Source of the DNA: Candidatus Helarchaeota archaeon | GTDB taxonomy: Archaea; Asgardarchaeota; Lokiarchaeia; Helarchaeales; RDOG01 | Direction of reading: 5' to 3' | Assembly: GCA_029838215.1 (NCBI GenBank) | Contig: JALGVI010000014.1 | Coordinates: 1-46,688 of the forward strand | DNA length: 46,688 nt | Translations under genes and position numbers: made by a program | The notes under the pieces: generated by a model | Told to the model about the DNA's origin: nothing | Seen by the model: only the letters and a program-made list of their open reading frames with translations | Databases searched by the model: none | In this document: in pieces, positions 7,612 through 16,406 of the stretch | How the letters are laid out: every line of letters begins with the position of its first letter | How positions within the stretch are numbered: the stretch's first letter is position 1

Positions 7612-8766
7612 TTATTGTCCTGCGAAAGATTTTTTGATGAGAGTCAATATGTCTTCATTCGTGGGTTCTCGTGGATTTGTTCTTGTTGAAGGATCGTTGT
7701 AAGCGACATGAACAGCTCTATCAAGGAGTTCTTCGAATTTGTCTTGCGTGATATTGCATTCTTTTAAAGACATGGGAGCACCAATGATTTTCATAAAGTT
7801 ACGGACTTCTGTAGCAAGGATCTTAGCGGGTGTTCCTTCACCATTAAATTCACAAAATTTGTTTATTTCTTTGAAGAGATCATTTGATGTGGGTTCGTTG
7901 AATTCAATTATGAATGGAAGCATTAATCCCACTGCAGTTCCATGAGGAATGTGAAATAGTGCGCCAAGTGCGTGTCCGATTCCATGAGCAAGTCCTGCTT
8001 GAGAATTTCCGAATCCCAAACCTGCAATGCAGGCTGCATTATGCATTTTTTCTCGAGATATCTTATCTTCAAGATTCTCACAGACCTTTGGAAGCCATTC
8101 AAAGATCATTTTGGTGGCTTGCAAGCAAAGTCCGTGCGAAAAATCATTTCTGATTGTTGCTACGGTTCCTTCTATGGAATGTGTAAGTGCATCCATCCCC
8201 GTTGCAACAGTCAAAGAGTGCGGCATGGACAAAGCTAAACTTGAATCAACGATTGCAATATCGGGAACGATATCATTAGAACCGATGCTCAGCTTTATTC
8301 CTTTTTCAGCACTGGTTATAACCGCTCCCCAAGTGACTTCGGCTCCAGTTCCAGATGTTGTTGAGATAGTTAAAAGCTTTGATTTTTGACCAAGATGCAG
8401 TGCTTTTAGTGGTATTATGTCCGTCATCGATATATCGGGTCGCTCATATAAGGCGTAAATTACCTTTGCCGCATCCATTGCAGATCCTCCACCAAGCCCG
8501 ATGATCCAATCGGGTTCAAATTGTCGAGCTTTTTCAACGCCTTTCAATACCGTCGTGTCCATTGGATTTGGTTCAATTTCATCGAATACCTGCACGTCCA
8601 TTTGATGTTTTGATTTATTGAGTTGTTTAGTGACTTTGTCGAGAATGCCCAATTCTTTAATTACCTTGTCGGTAACTATGAGAGCCTTCTTTCCTCGAAT
8701 ATACCGGAGATTTTTCAACGATCCTCTTCCGAAATGTATTAAGGGTGATCTAAAAGGGACTGACAT
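7612..8766 (-). CDS. Iron-containing alcohol dehydrogenase (group III)
   Basis: 384 residues. The N-terminal dinucleotide domain has the GGGSAMDAAK motif (about 92-101) and the TTSGTGAEVTWGAVI loop (about 135-149); the metal domain has the HSIEGTVAT segment (about 191-199) and AHGIGHALGALFHIPHGTAVG (about 258-278), whose His residues with an upstream Asp bind Fe. The family interconverts alcohols and aldehydes or ketones with NAD(P)H in the cytosol; substrate not predictable. Start at ATG 8766 with an AGAGGAAGG Shine-Dalgarno. A TATA box lies at 8811-8820. Confidence 0.88.
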   Translation of the reverse strand: MSVPFRSPLIHFGRGSLKNLRYIRGKKALIVTDKVIKELGILDKVTKQLNKSKHQMDVQVFDEIEPNPMDTTVLKGVEKARQFEPDWIIGLGGGSAMDAAKVIYALYERPDISMTDIIPLKALHLGQKSKLLTISTTSGTGAEVTWGAVITSAEKGIKLSIGSNDIVPDIAIVDSSLALSMPHSLTVATGMDALTHSIEGTVATIRNDFSHGLCLQATKMIFEWLPKVCENLEDKISREKMHNAACIAGLGFGNSQAGLAHGIGHALGALFHIPHGTAVGLMLPFIIEFNEPTSNDLFKEINKFCEFNGEGTPAKILATEVRNFMKIIGAPMSLKECNITQDKFEELLDRAVHVAYNDPSTRTNPREPTNEDILTLIKKSFAGQ

Positions 8767-8810
8767 GTGCCTTCCTCTGAGATTATTTTATTAGGAGGAT
8801 CTCGTTTTTT

Positions 8811-8820
8811 TTAATATAAA
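8811..8820 (-). promoter_or_regulatory. TATA box of the alcohol dehydrogenase gene
   Basis: TTTATATTAA on the minus strand, about 50 nt before the start codon. This implies a leader of about 25 nt that contains the Shine-Dalgarno sequence. Confidence 0.4.
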
Positions 8821-8916
8821 AGATCCGATTTGAGCGATAAGAAAGCAATCGTGAATTATTGAAAAACTTATGTTAAGAGTGTTATTTCTAAAAATCGCAA
8901 ATTTCCATTATTTAAC

Positions 8917-9864
8917 TTAAATCCGCTTTAATTGTTTCAATAGTTTTCCATGTTGCTTCCTTAATTCCTTGACGATCCAAGACATCTCGTAATTTGGATC
9001 TAAATAAATGGCTTTTTTGAAATAATGAACCGCACGTATGATATCGTTTCGTTGAATGTATAATTTAATTCCGAAATTGAAATATTCTTCGGCTTCTGTT
9101 TCGGCAGGTTTCTTTAAGGGATCATGAGAAAATGCAAGCTTTTTTAGTGCTTCGATCATGGTTTTTCTATCAGCTGTTGGCTCTAATCGGCATGCACGTT
9201 CAAAACAATAAAGAGCTTCTCCAAAACGAAAGAGTCTTGCATAAGTAGATCCAAGTTTCTCCCAGATTTTTACGTTTCGTTTTTCGACGCGAATAATTTT
9301 CTCCAACATTTCTCTGGTTTTGTCATACTCTTCGACGCTTTCGAAAAAAAGAGCTAATTCCAAATATTCCTTGATTTTTTGGCGTGTTTGCGCGTCAATT
9401 CTTCCCGAACCCGTCATTGAAGCTCGGATCTTATCTCTAAGCTGTTGAATTGCAGGGTCTACCTTAGAGCTCTTAACATCAACTCGATGTTCTTCACGAA
9501 TTCTTTTTGAAACAGATTCTTTTTTCGTTAGTGCCTTCTTTTCAATATCATTGATTGCTTGATAGGCAACTTGGACGGGATCTTTCTCAATGATAGGCTG
9601 CCGATCTTCAAGACCACGTGCTTCTTGACCTGTTGCTTTCAGGAAACATTCTTTAGCACCATCAGAATCTCCGATAAGTTCAAATATTTTACCCAAGTCC
9701 AAATACGCTTCTCTAAATTCAGGATATAATTTAATACTTTTCTCAAGCAGATCGATCGCTTTCAGAAGCCTTCCTTTTTTTCTAAGTTTAAGGGCTTTTT
9801 TGTGCAGAGATTTCGCATGAACCATTTCTTTTATGCTTGGAGAAATAATTCGTTTCCTCCTCAT
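8917..9864 (-). CDS. Tetratricopeptide-repeat protein
   Basis: 315 residues from the ATG at 9864; a TTG 42 nt upstream would add 14 residues. At least two TPR blocks are clear: AKSLHKKALKLRKKGRLLKAIDLLEKSIKLYPEFREAYLDLGKIFELIGD (roughly residues 17-70, split by eye) and a second set in the C-terminal half (MLEKIIRVEKRNVKIWEKLG, ALYCFERACRLEPTADR and AVHYFKKAIYLDPNYEM, each a TPR helix pair). A charged linker separates them. TPR arrays are protein-binding scaffolds. It is divergent from a longin-like protein, which suggests, without proof, a shared role. Confidence 0.8.
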   Translation of the reverse strand: MRRKRIISPSIKEMVHAKSLHKKALKLRKKGRLLKAIDLLEKSIKLYPEFREAYLDLGKIFELIGDSDGAKECFLKATGQEARGLEDRQPIIEKDPVQVAYQAINDIEKKALTKKESVSKRIREEHRVDVKSSKVDPAIQQLRDKIRASMTGSGRIDAQTRQKIKEYLELALFFESVEEYDKTREMLEKIIRVEKRNVKIWEKLGSTYARLFRFGEALYCFERACRLEPTADRKTMIEALKKLAFSHDPLKKPAETEAEEYFNFGIKLYIQRNDIIRAVHYFKKAIYLDPNYEMSWIVKELRKQHGKLLKQLKRI

Positions 9865-9996
9865 CACAATTAATGAATAACTAATCTTAATTAGAAAATT
9901 AGTCAATTTATAGATTGATAAGATAAAATTTCATGCCAATGAAATTAGGTTTTTATGTAATGATAAGAAGGAAAAATTGAGGATGGACTGATCATC

Positions 9997-10653
9997 GTGA
10001 TCGAAAGTATCTACATAATAAAAAAGGATTCTGGTGTTCCTCTGCTGACTCTCGATTTAGTTGAAGTAGAGGGCTTGGATGATCTAGATCGTGACATATT
10101 TTCGGGTTTTCTTAAAGTTTTGGATGATTTTAGCAAGCAAACTCGCAAGGAATCAATAAATCAAATAGTCTTGGCAAATTCACGCATTATTTATGAAAAA
10201 TTTGACATTTCAGATAATTCTTTGCTGTTCATTTCCATTGATGATTTAAAACTGAAACCGAAGCAGATTCGCAAGACGTTGGCGAAAATTGCAACAGAAT
10301 TTGAGCATTTCTATGCTAACGAGATCAAGAATTTTAGGGGAAATATAACCGTTTTTCTTTCTTTTGAAGAGCAAATTCGCAAGATCATCACTTCAGAGTT
10401 AGGGACATTCAAGGAGAAGATCACGCTTCGGTGGAACGAACATCCGATGAAAAATTTTGTCACACAGTTTACTAAAGGTAAGATCAAGGAATTTCAGGAG
10501 TCAAAAAAGGCAAAATTTGCCCGGATCATGGGAAAAGACATGGCAAAAATCGGAAAATTCAAGGACTCTCTAATAAGAATTCTTACGGATCACAAAGCAT
10601 TTTGCATAGAACCCAAAAAGCGGTTTCTGCCCAAAGATCTGCCCCCAGAATGA
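9997..10653 (+). CDS. Longin-like domain protein
   Basis: 218 residues from a GTG. The first 120 residues follow the longin/SNARE-like order: an opening strand MIESIYIIKKDSGVPLL, a long helix (FSGFLKVLDDFSKQ), three strands (INQIVLANSRIIYEKF, NSLLFISIDD) and two helices (IRKTLAKIATEFEHFYAN and a following segment). In eukaryotes this fold occurs in R-SNAREs, adaptor small subunits and SRP receptor alpha, where it binds small GTPases. The remaining 100 residues are basic and helical with no known motif. No membrane segment. The lineage is known for expanded longin and roadblock families; assignment here is from secondary-structure pattern, not from a search. Confidence 0.5.
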   Translation: MIESIYIIKKDSGVPLLTLDLVEVEGLDDLDRDIFSGFLKVLDDFSKQTRKESINQIVLANSRIIYEKFDISDNSLLFISIDDLKLKPKQIRKTLAKIATEFEHFYANEIKNFRGNITVFLSFEEQIRKIITSELGTFKEKITLRWNEHPMKNFVTQFTKGKIKEFQESKKAKFARIMGKDMAKIGKFKDSLIRILTDHKAFCIEPKKRFLPKDLPPE

Positions 10654-10750
10654 TCATTTCGGTAACTTATTATTCGATTCACGATTTATTGAATATGATT
10701 TCAGAATTTTTTAGGAAGTGTAAAACGTAAAAAAAATCGATGTTTCTTCA

Positions 10751-11851
10751 GTGCAATCACCACCAGAAATAGGGCAAGAAGAGATTGATGCTGTTATTAA
10801 TGTTTTGAAATCAAAGAAATTGACATTACTTGAAGGCAACGTGACTAAGACGTTTGAAGAAGAGTTTGCAGAATTCTGTGGTGCTAAACACGCCATTGCC
10901 ACTAATTCCGGTACTGCCGCCATACACGTTGTCTTGGCTGCAGTCGGGATTGGTCCTGGTGATGAAGTTATCGTGCCTCCATTTACTTTTGTCGGTACCG
11001 TTTCACCAGTATTAATGCAGGGGGCTCAGCCCGTGTTTGCAGATGTAGATTCCGATACGTATAATATCGATCCTGAAGACGTAAAAAGAAAGATCACTTC
11101 CAAGACTAAAGCCATCATTCCCGTGCACCTGTTTGGACAATCGGCGGACATGAAACCTCTCTTGGAATTGGCAGCCGCAAGAGATATTTTTGTAATTGAG
11201 GATGCATGTCAATCACATGGTTCAGAATATGATGGTAAGAAAGTCGGAACCATGGGGATTGCAGGTTGTTTCAGTTTTTATCCCAGCAAAAACATGACGA
11301 CAGGTGAAGGTGGGATGATTGTTACTAACGATGCCGAGTTGGCAGCTCAATGCCGTCTAATTCGGCATCACGGTGAACCGGAATGGTATCGCTATGTCCG
11401 ACTTGGATATAATTATCGGATGACGGAAATTCAAGCAGCCCTAGGTCGCGTTCAGCTTAAAAAACTCACGATGATGAACGAGAAGAGAAGTGCTTTAGCA
11501 CGAACATATGATGAAAGTTTTCTTGATCTCAAGGGTCTGCAGATTCCAAAAACGTTGTCAAACGTGAAACACGTTTACAACATATACGCTCCAAAACTTA
11601 ACTTGACAGAAATTGGAATATCAAAGGAGAAATTCCTGGAACATGTTAATGCAGATGTCCCGATTACAAAATTCATTTATCCCAGCCCTCTTTACAAAGA
11701 ACCGTTATTTGATGGGATTTATAAAGGTGAACCGTGTCCTAACGTGGAGCTTCTTTGCACGGAAATAATAAAATTACCGTTATGGCCATCAATGCCTGAC
11801 ACTACTCAGCAGATGGTCATTGACAAAGTAAGAAATGTTTTGGGTAGTTAA
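10751..11851 (+). CDS. DegT/DnrJ/EryC1-family PLP aminotransferase
   Basis: 366 residues from a GTG. ATNSGTAAIH (50-59) is the PLP phosphate loop, EDACQSHG (150-157) carries the Asp that holds the pyridine nitrogen, and SFYPSKNMTTGEGG (175-188) contains the Schiff-base Lys180. LGYNYRMTEIQAALG is the family's dimer-interface signature. Members make amino sugars (for example UDP-4-amino sugars) for surface glycans or glycosylated lipids. The 3' end overlaps the convergent Gfo/Idh oxidoreductase gene by 4 nt, and both protein types often act in the same nucleotide-sugar pathway. In-frame sequence continues about 24 nt upstream without a usual start codon. Confidence 0.88.
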   Translation: MQSPPEIGQEEIDAVINVLKSKKLTLLEGNVTKTFEEEFAEFCGAKHAIATNSGTAAIHVVLAAVGIGPGDEVIVPPFTFVGTVSPVLMQGAQPVFADVDSDTYNIDPEDVKRKITSKTKAIIPVHLFGQSADMKPLLELAAARDIFVIEDACQSHGSEYDGKKVGTMGIAGCFSFYPSKNMTTGEGGMIVTNDAELAAQCRLIRHHGEPEWYRYVRLGYNYRMTEIQAALGRVQLKKLTMMNEKRSALARTYDESFLDLKGLQIPKTLSNVKHVYNIYAPKLNLTEIGISKEKFLEHVNADVPITKFIYPSPLYKEPLFDGIYKGEPCPNVELLCTEIIKLPLWPSMPDTTQQMVIDKVRNVLGS

Positions 11852-12858
11852 ACTTCAACAACTTGCCTCGTTCTTGCGGATTTCTCCGCGGCTTCAATGA
11901 CAGATATGACTTTTCTTCCATCTCTTGCGGTAATTAATGGTGTCTTATCATTCAAGATACACTCGATGAAATGATTTACCATTTTCTTTTTGGATGGTTC
12001 TTTAAACATGCCAATAGATAATTGTTTCATCGAAGGATGCTTAGAAAGTTCTGTTGGAGAGACATATAGGACACTTTCGTCCCGGGAAATACGAAACGAC
12101 CCTTTCGTTCCGTGAATTTCGAGAATGTCTGCATATTGTGAACACCAGCCTGCTTCAATAACTCCCGTGATTTCATTTTCGAATTGCACGACTGCAATTG
12201 CAGTATCATCGTATCGCATTTTTTTACATTTTGTCTTAAAAGAAGCGGCAAGAACCAAGCGAATGTCTCCAAATAAGTATTGCAAGTAATCGATGACGTG
12301 ACTTCCAAGATCTAGAAAAGCGCCCCCACCAGCTAACGTTGCATCGAAGAACCACGTGGCATGGGGTTGCCACGCGATGTCTGGACCCAGATGGGCTTTT
12401 CGACCTCTCACGTGCGTGATTTCTCCGAATAGTCCTTTTCGAATGATCTCTTTCAATCGTGGCATTAGTGAATGAAATCTCTCGCAATAAGCAGGCATTA
12501 GCAGGACGTGATTTTTCTCTGCACTTGAAATCATCTCATCGGCTTCACGTAAGGAAAGTGCCATTGGTTTTTCACAAAGAACGTGACAACCAGCTTCTGT
12601 AGAAGCAAGCGATAAATTTGCGTGTAAGGCATTTGGGGTGGCTATAACAATTGCATCCAAATCTTCTCTTGCGAGCATTTTTTCATGATCCGTGTACCAG
12701 TGAGGTGCTTTGACTTTGAGTGCTGCCTTTTTAGCATGTTTTTCCGTGCGCGATGTTATTGCGAAAATTTCTGCATTGGGATTTTCAATAAATCCTGGAA
12801 AAAGATCAAAACTTGCCCCACCAGCACCAATAAAACCAACACGTAAGATTTTTCCCAA
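11848..12858 (-). CDS. Gfo/Idh/MocA-family oxidoreductase
   Basis: 336 residues from a TTG with GAGG 7 nt upstream. The Rossmann motif is VGFIGAGGASFDLFPGF (about 7-23); CEKPMAL (about 95-101) is the family's Lys-Pro catalytic/NAD site, and GGGAFLDLGSHVIDYLQYLFG (about 177-197) holds the Asp/His of the substrate pocket. The family oxidises or reduces sugars, inositols and related compounds with NAD(P). Pairing with the DegT aminotransferase, although convergent, suggests 3-keto or 3-amino sugar chemistry. Confidence 0.87.
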   Translation of the reverse strand: MGKILRVGFIGAGGASFDLFPGFIENPNAEIFAITSRTEKHAKKAALKVKAPHWYTDHEKMLAREDLDAIVIATPNALHANLSLASTEAGCHVLCEKPMALSLREADEMISSAEKNHVLLMPAYCERFHSLMPRLKEIIRKGLFGEITHVRGRKAHLGPDIAWQPHATWFFDATLAGGGAFLDLGSHVIDYLQYLFGDIRLVLAASFKTKCKKMRYDDTAIAVVQFENEITGVIEAGWCSQYADILEIHGTKGSFRISRDESVLYVSPTELSKHPSMKQLSIGMFKEPSKKKMVNHFIECILNDKTPLITARDGRKVISVIEAAEKSARTRQVVEV

Positions 12859-12927
12859 CTTAATTCCTCAAGATTGTTGGATTTGTAGGATTTTATATCC
12901 ATCAAGAAATAGAAAGCCGAGTTATTT

Positions 12928-13452
12928 TCAGGTTAGATCCTTGTTTATTAGGTTTAAAGCTAATGTTTCAAAAGCTGCCTCTACATTAGAGCCTGTTTTT
13001 GCAGATGTTTGATAGAAGCGAACTGCCTGAATTCGTTGTGCAATGTCTTCACCTGTTTCGGGATCAACGCGCTTGAGTGCAGGACTCATGTCATCCTTGT
13101 TAGCAATAAGAACAATTGGGCACTTTTTCACGAAATTGCGCAAGTCAGGATACCAGTAATTCTCGATATGCTGTGCAGTAATGGGACGGGTAATATCGTA
13201 CACGCAAAAACAGCCGTGAGAACCCAAATAGTAAACATGTCGCATGTCTGTCCAGCGTTCTTGCCCTGCTATATCCCAAAGCGTGAAGCTTATTTCGTTA
13301 TCATCTAATGTTATTGTTTTTCGCAAGATACTGGTCCCAATTGTTTCTTTATATTCGGGTGCGAATTGTTCTTCAACGAACCTATTGATTAAAGATGTTT
13401 TTCCAACTGCAGGGTCTCCGATGATAATTAACTTAAACTTATAGACGCCCAT
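12928..13452 (-). CDS. Rab/Ras-like small GTPase
   Basis: 174 residues, close to eukaryotic Rab size. G1 is GDPAVGKTS (12-20), switch I contains YKETIGTS (34-41, Thr of G2), G3 is WDIAGQERW (59-67), with the Gln that activates water, G4 is NKDD (118-121) and G5 is TSAKTG (149-154). The order and the WDxAGQE signature are Rab-like rather than translation-factor-like. The C-terminus ends NLINKDLT with no cysteine, so there is no prenylation motif; membrane attachment, if any, must be by partners. It follows the oxidoreductase gene region on the same strand but looks to have its own leader. Confident as a Ras-superfamily GTPase; the subfamily is by eye. Confidence 0.9.
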   Translation of the reverse strand: MGVYKFKLIIIGDPAVGKTSLINRFVEEQFAPEYKETIGTSILRKTITLDDNEISFTLWDIAGQERWTDMRHVYYLGSHGCFCVYDITRPITAQHIENYWYPDLRNFVKKCPIVLIANKDDMSPALKRVDPETGEDIAQRIQAVRFYQTSAKTGSNVEAAFETLALNLINKDLT

Positions 13453-13653
13453 ATGACGTGCACGCTCCTAATTATCGTCGAGTATAACTTGCTCTAGGTG
13501 AGTTATCCTAAGTTGATATTCGTTAATAAATTGAGTGGATCTATTATTTAAAAAAGCGGTTTTTTCATTGATTTTAGAAAAATTACTCGAAAAAATTGCG
13601 TGAAATTCTTTTTAACGCAGGGGATTTAAAGAAAAGGGAAAAAGAAAAAAAAA

Positions 13654-13809
13654 TTAGTCTTCTCTGTTGATGACCCATGCTTCTGCTTTTAAAAGATCCC
13701 GCACGGCAACGCGAATGGCTTCGCTCCGGTTAGGATATCTTTTCATTGAAACGAGTTTTTCTAAATCTTGAATATAAGACTGGGGTAAGTGCAATGTTAC
13801 TAATTTCAT
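13654..13809 (-). CDS. Small ribbon-helix-helix (CopG-type) regulator
   Basis: 51 residues starting MKLVTLHLPQSYIQDLEKLV, then a turn at KRYPNRSEAIRVAVRDLL (about 23-40). This is the complete RHH fold: one beta strand, helix A, the NRSEAIR turn into helix B. RHH dimers insert the beta ribbon into the DNA major groove and usually repress nearby genes. GGTG lies about 8 nt before the ATG. It follows the hydroxyacyl-CoA dehydratase-like operon on the same strand, with paired TATTACyC sites in the gap between. Confidence 0.8.
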   Translation of the reverse strand: MKLVTLHLPQSYIQDLEKLVSMKRYPNRSEAIRVAVRDLLKAEAWVINRED

Positions 13810-13869
13810 ACCTATCACCTGAGATTTTAATTCATGTTATGGGTCGCCATGCGGACATATGTGTGTGTG

Positions 13870-13888
13870 TATTACCCGAGTATTACTC
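13870..13888. promoter_or_regulatory. Paired TATTACyC repeats, candidate RHH operator
   Basis: TATTACCC at 13870-13877 and TATTACTC at 13881-13888 repeat with an 11-nt period, one helical turn. The second overlaps a perfect 11-bp palindrome, GAGTATTACTC (13878-13888). Such tandem sites are typical of RHH regulators. The site is about 60 nt upstream of the RHH gene. Confidence 0.4.
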
Positions 13889-13917
13889 ATCATAAATTTT
13901 AGAAACACGATTTGTTT

Positions 13918-15243
13918 TCAAGTCAATAGTTCCATGAATGCTTCGATTCTGGTGGAGATCTGCCCGACGTTTTCGCCAAAGTTATGAAAGTTGACACCAA
14001 TCACGGGTATTTCCAGTTCATTTCTTGCTCTATCTTTTAGTAATTTGAAAGATGGCGTGATGAAACGACAACCCCAGACTTCATTAAACACGATACCGTC
14101 AGCTTTGACCAATCTTGCTTTTTCTATCCAGAAATCCATGAGATCTTCAGTTCCTTTCTCGAAATTATTCAACAGAAGATAGTCCGTATATTTCTCGATG
14201 AAATCACCATTTAGAGCAATCATGTTTGATTTGTCATAATTTGAGAAGATATCAATATAGAGCATGCATCCGCCATTTTTTTCAATGATTTGCGGAAGGG
14301 CGGGATCAAAACCGGGACTTCCTGCAATCAATATGCGGGGAATTCCTTCTTTCTTGTAGTTTCTTATCGTTCCTTTCTTCATGTTTTGCTCGATTTCAGT
14401 TAATAATAATCTTAATTTTTCATGAAAAAAATCGATATTGCTAAGAGAATCGGTATATGCGCCGTGCACGAGCAAGCTGGAAACCCAATGCAGCGGGACA
14501 TATCCCTTTCGGTAATATTTATTAAAAATTAATGCCGCCATCTGTCTAGTTTCATTGACTAGTTTCATCTTTTTTTTTGCATGGTTGAAATCGACGTTTT
14601 CATTCGTCACTTGTTCAAGAATTACGAAGAAATCTTCTAATTCTTTTCGAACAAGGTTGCGACGGTGTTCGAGCGAGTTGTCTCCATATGGTTTTTCTAT
14701 GTAGAAGACGGGCTTTTTCCTTCCAATTCTTTCATAGAATTTGGCAAAATGCAAGCAATAGTTACCTTCAAAACCGCCTAAAAGCAAGTCGAAGTATTTT
14801 TTATATTTTAGATAAACTCCATAACAAATGCGTGTTTGAATGCAGGAGTCTAGATAAAAGTTAGCTTTCTCGGATAAATTATCAAGGCTTGAAAACGTGT
14901 TTACAAATGCCTGCGAATTCATGTTTGTTTGGGCTGTATTGATTTTTGAAAGAAATGCATTTATTTGATCCCAGAAACCAATAATTAATGATAAAAGCCT
15001 GACTTTGTTAATTTTCGTGAATGCTTCCAAAAGACCTTGAAATGGAAATTCTGTGAACCGCGGTAAGAAAAACGGAATTGTTTTTTCAGAACAAAAACCA
15101 AGCTCTAAAGGTGGGAGGAATCCCGCGATGACTTTTTTTCCTTTCTTCCGGGCTGATTTGATTGTCTTGAAACCATTGATGTATTGCAATCCCATGTCTA
15201 TGATGGATTGCATCTTAAAGTCTTGAACCGTTGTTGATGGCAT
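13918..15243 (-). CDS. 2-hydroxyacyl-CoA dehydratase/benzoyl-CoA reductase-type subunit (HgdA-like)
   Basis: 441 residues. It matches the D-component (HGD-D) family by layout: an N-terminal domain with conserved ARKKGKKVIAGFLPPLELGF, a middle region with Cys-bearing QTRICYGVYLK and GGFEGNYCLH, and a second domain with PRILIAGSPGFDPALPQIIE (about 300-319), GCRFITPSFK and the closing IGVNFHNFGENVGQISTRIEAF. Known members carry a [4Fe-4S] cluster and, after ATP-driven activation, remove water from 2-hydroxyacyl-CoA or reduce aromatic rings. It lies 14 nt after the partner subunit gene, so a heterodimer is likely. A double-cubane-cluster protein of the same fold is the alternative. Confidence 0.75.
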   Translation of the reverse strand: MPSTTVQDFKMQSIIDMGLQYINGFKTIKSARKKGKKVIAGFLPPLELGFCSEKTIPFFLPRFTEFPFQGLLEAFTKINKVRLLSLIIGFWDQINAFLSKINTAQTNMNSQAFVNTFSSLDNLSEKANFYLDSCIQTRICYGVYLKYKKYFDLLLGGFEGNYCLHFAKFYERIGRKKPVFYIEKPYGDNSLEHRRNLVRKELEDFFVILEQVTNENVDFNHAKKKMKLVNETRQMAALIFNKYYRKGYVPLHWVSSLLVHGAYTDSLSNIDFFHEKLRLLLTEIEQNMKKGTIRNYKKEGIPRILIAGSPGFDPALPQIIEKNGGCMLYIDIFSNYDKSNMIALNGDFIEKYTDYLLLNNFEKGTEDLMDFWIEKARLVKADGIVFNEVWGCRFITPSFKLLKDRARNELEIPVIGVNFHNFGENVGQISTRIEAFMELLT

Positions 15244-15257
15244 TTGCGAATTTTACC

Positions 15258-16406
15258 TCATAACATTTCTAAAAACGCCTCAAGTCGCGTGCGGATTTGA
15301 CCAATGCTGTTTTGAGAATAATCGCGTTCGAGATTCAGCACCGGAATGTTTTTCTTCTTCATTTTTTGCTTGAAGTAATCAGCAGAGTTTGAAAAAGAAT
15401 CGCAGAATTTAAGATAATTGTTAATTATTCCTTTGATGTTTCTTTTCTTGTAGATTTCGAGCATTTTTTCCGTTCTATAAGAATCAGGAATCATTCTTCC
15501 CGATAGATTTCGATTTAAATAACGATCTGCGAGTGCATCTAAAGGATTTGAAAAATCCACGTTAACTGGAGAGGAATAGAATTCAAACCCGGTCCAGAGA
15601 TCATCTCCAACAATAATACATCCACTATCTTCTACAATTTGAACGAAATTATCTTCGATTAGGATTCCATTTCCCGTTAAAAAAATCCTAACGCCCTTTT
15701 TAGGTGGTAATTCCGATCTTTTTACAGCATCCAGAAATTCCATAACTTTTTTCAAGTTTAAATCAGGACCATTTAAATTGAGATGATGAATCAATTTTTG
15801 AATTTCTCCCAAGGAGATTTTTGGATTCTCTCCTTGTCGATATTTGTCAATTTCTTGATAAACCGTCCTGAGTTCGTTATATAATTGAATGGACTCGATC
15901 AATTTCCGGTTTGAAATTTTTATATTTGTCTTTTTTTCGAGATATTTCTTCAACTTAATAATCTCACCATGGAAGAATTCGAATGAATTCGGTTTACTTC
16001 CGTGAGGAATTATGAACTGATATTGCTCTTTATCAAAATAGTTGTCCAAATACATGCCGGTATTCTGGACACCATTACAAAACGTGCCCGCTATCACGAA
16101 GTCCATTAACTCATAAATTTGATATGATATTTCTTCTCGTCCTTCGAAAATACCCAGATTCACGCGTTGAAAACCACAAGTGGTTTGGGACAGGTATGTT
16201 TGTCCTAGAACCATCTGTTCTTCGGTTCCACCAAGACAAAAGTGAAGGGGAATACAATCAGCAGCATGAATTATTTCGTCAGGGACGATTGAATGCGCAA
16301 TGACTCCTACGATTTTTTTTCCTTCTTCCTTGAGTCTTGTTAATTGCTCGTGAATGTCGTATAGGTCGGGTTTTTCGATTTTCATGTTCAACTTTTGCCA
16401 TTTCAT
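15258..16406 (-). CDS. 2-hydroxyacyl-CoA dehydratase/benzoyl-CoA reductase-type subunit (HgdB-like)
   Basis: 382 residues. VGVIAHSIVPDEIIHAADCIPLHF (about 33-56, shown in two parts) is the typical opening of HgdB/BcrC proteins, followed by QTTCGFQR, VIAGTFCNGVQN (Cys ligands for the cluster near 92 and 125) and the second-domain start KKGVRIFLTGNGILIEDNFV with the RDYSQNSIGQIRTRLEAFLE end. It starts inside the last codons of the DUF2769 gene (4-nt overlap) and precedes the HgdA-like gene, making a three-gene operon. The ATP-dependent activator (HgdC/BadF type) is not in the window and must be encoded elsewhere. Confidence 0.8.
   Translation of the reverse strand: MKWQKLNMKIEKPDLYDIHEQLTRLKEEGKKIVGVIAHSIVPDEIIHAADCIPLHFCLGGTEEQMVLGQTYLSQTTCGFQRVNLGIFEGREEISYQIYELMDFVIAGTFCNGVQNTGMYLDNYFDKEQYQFIIPHGSKPNSFEFFHGEIIKLKKYLEKKTNIKISNRKLIESIQLYNELRTVYQEIDKYRQGENPKISLGEIQKLIHHLNLNGPDLNLKKVMEFLDAVKRSELPPKKGVRIFLTGNGILIEDNFVQIVEDSGCIIVGDDLWTGFEFYSSPVNVDFSNPLDALADRYLNRNLSGRMIPDSYRTEKMLEIYKKRNIKGIINNYLKFCDSFSNSADYFKQKMKKKNIPVLNLERDYSQNSIGQIRTRLEAFLEML

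Noticed and set aside
13855..13872. Short GT repeat (GTGTGTGTGT)
   Set aside because: Too short to be a meaningful microsatellite and no structure depends on it.
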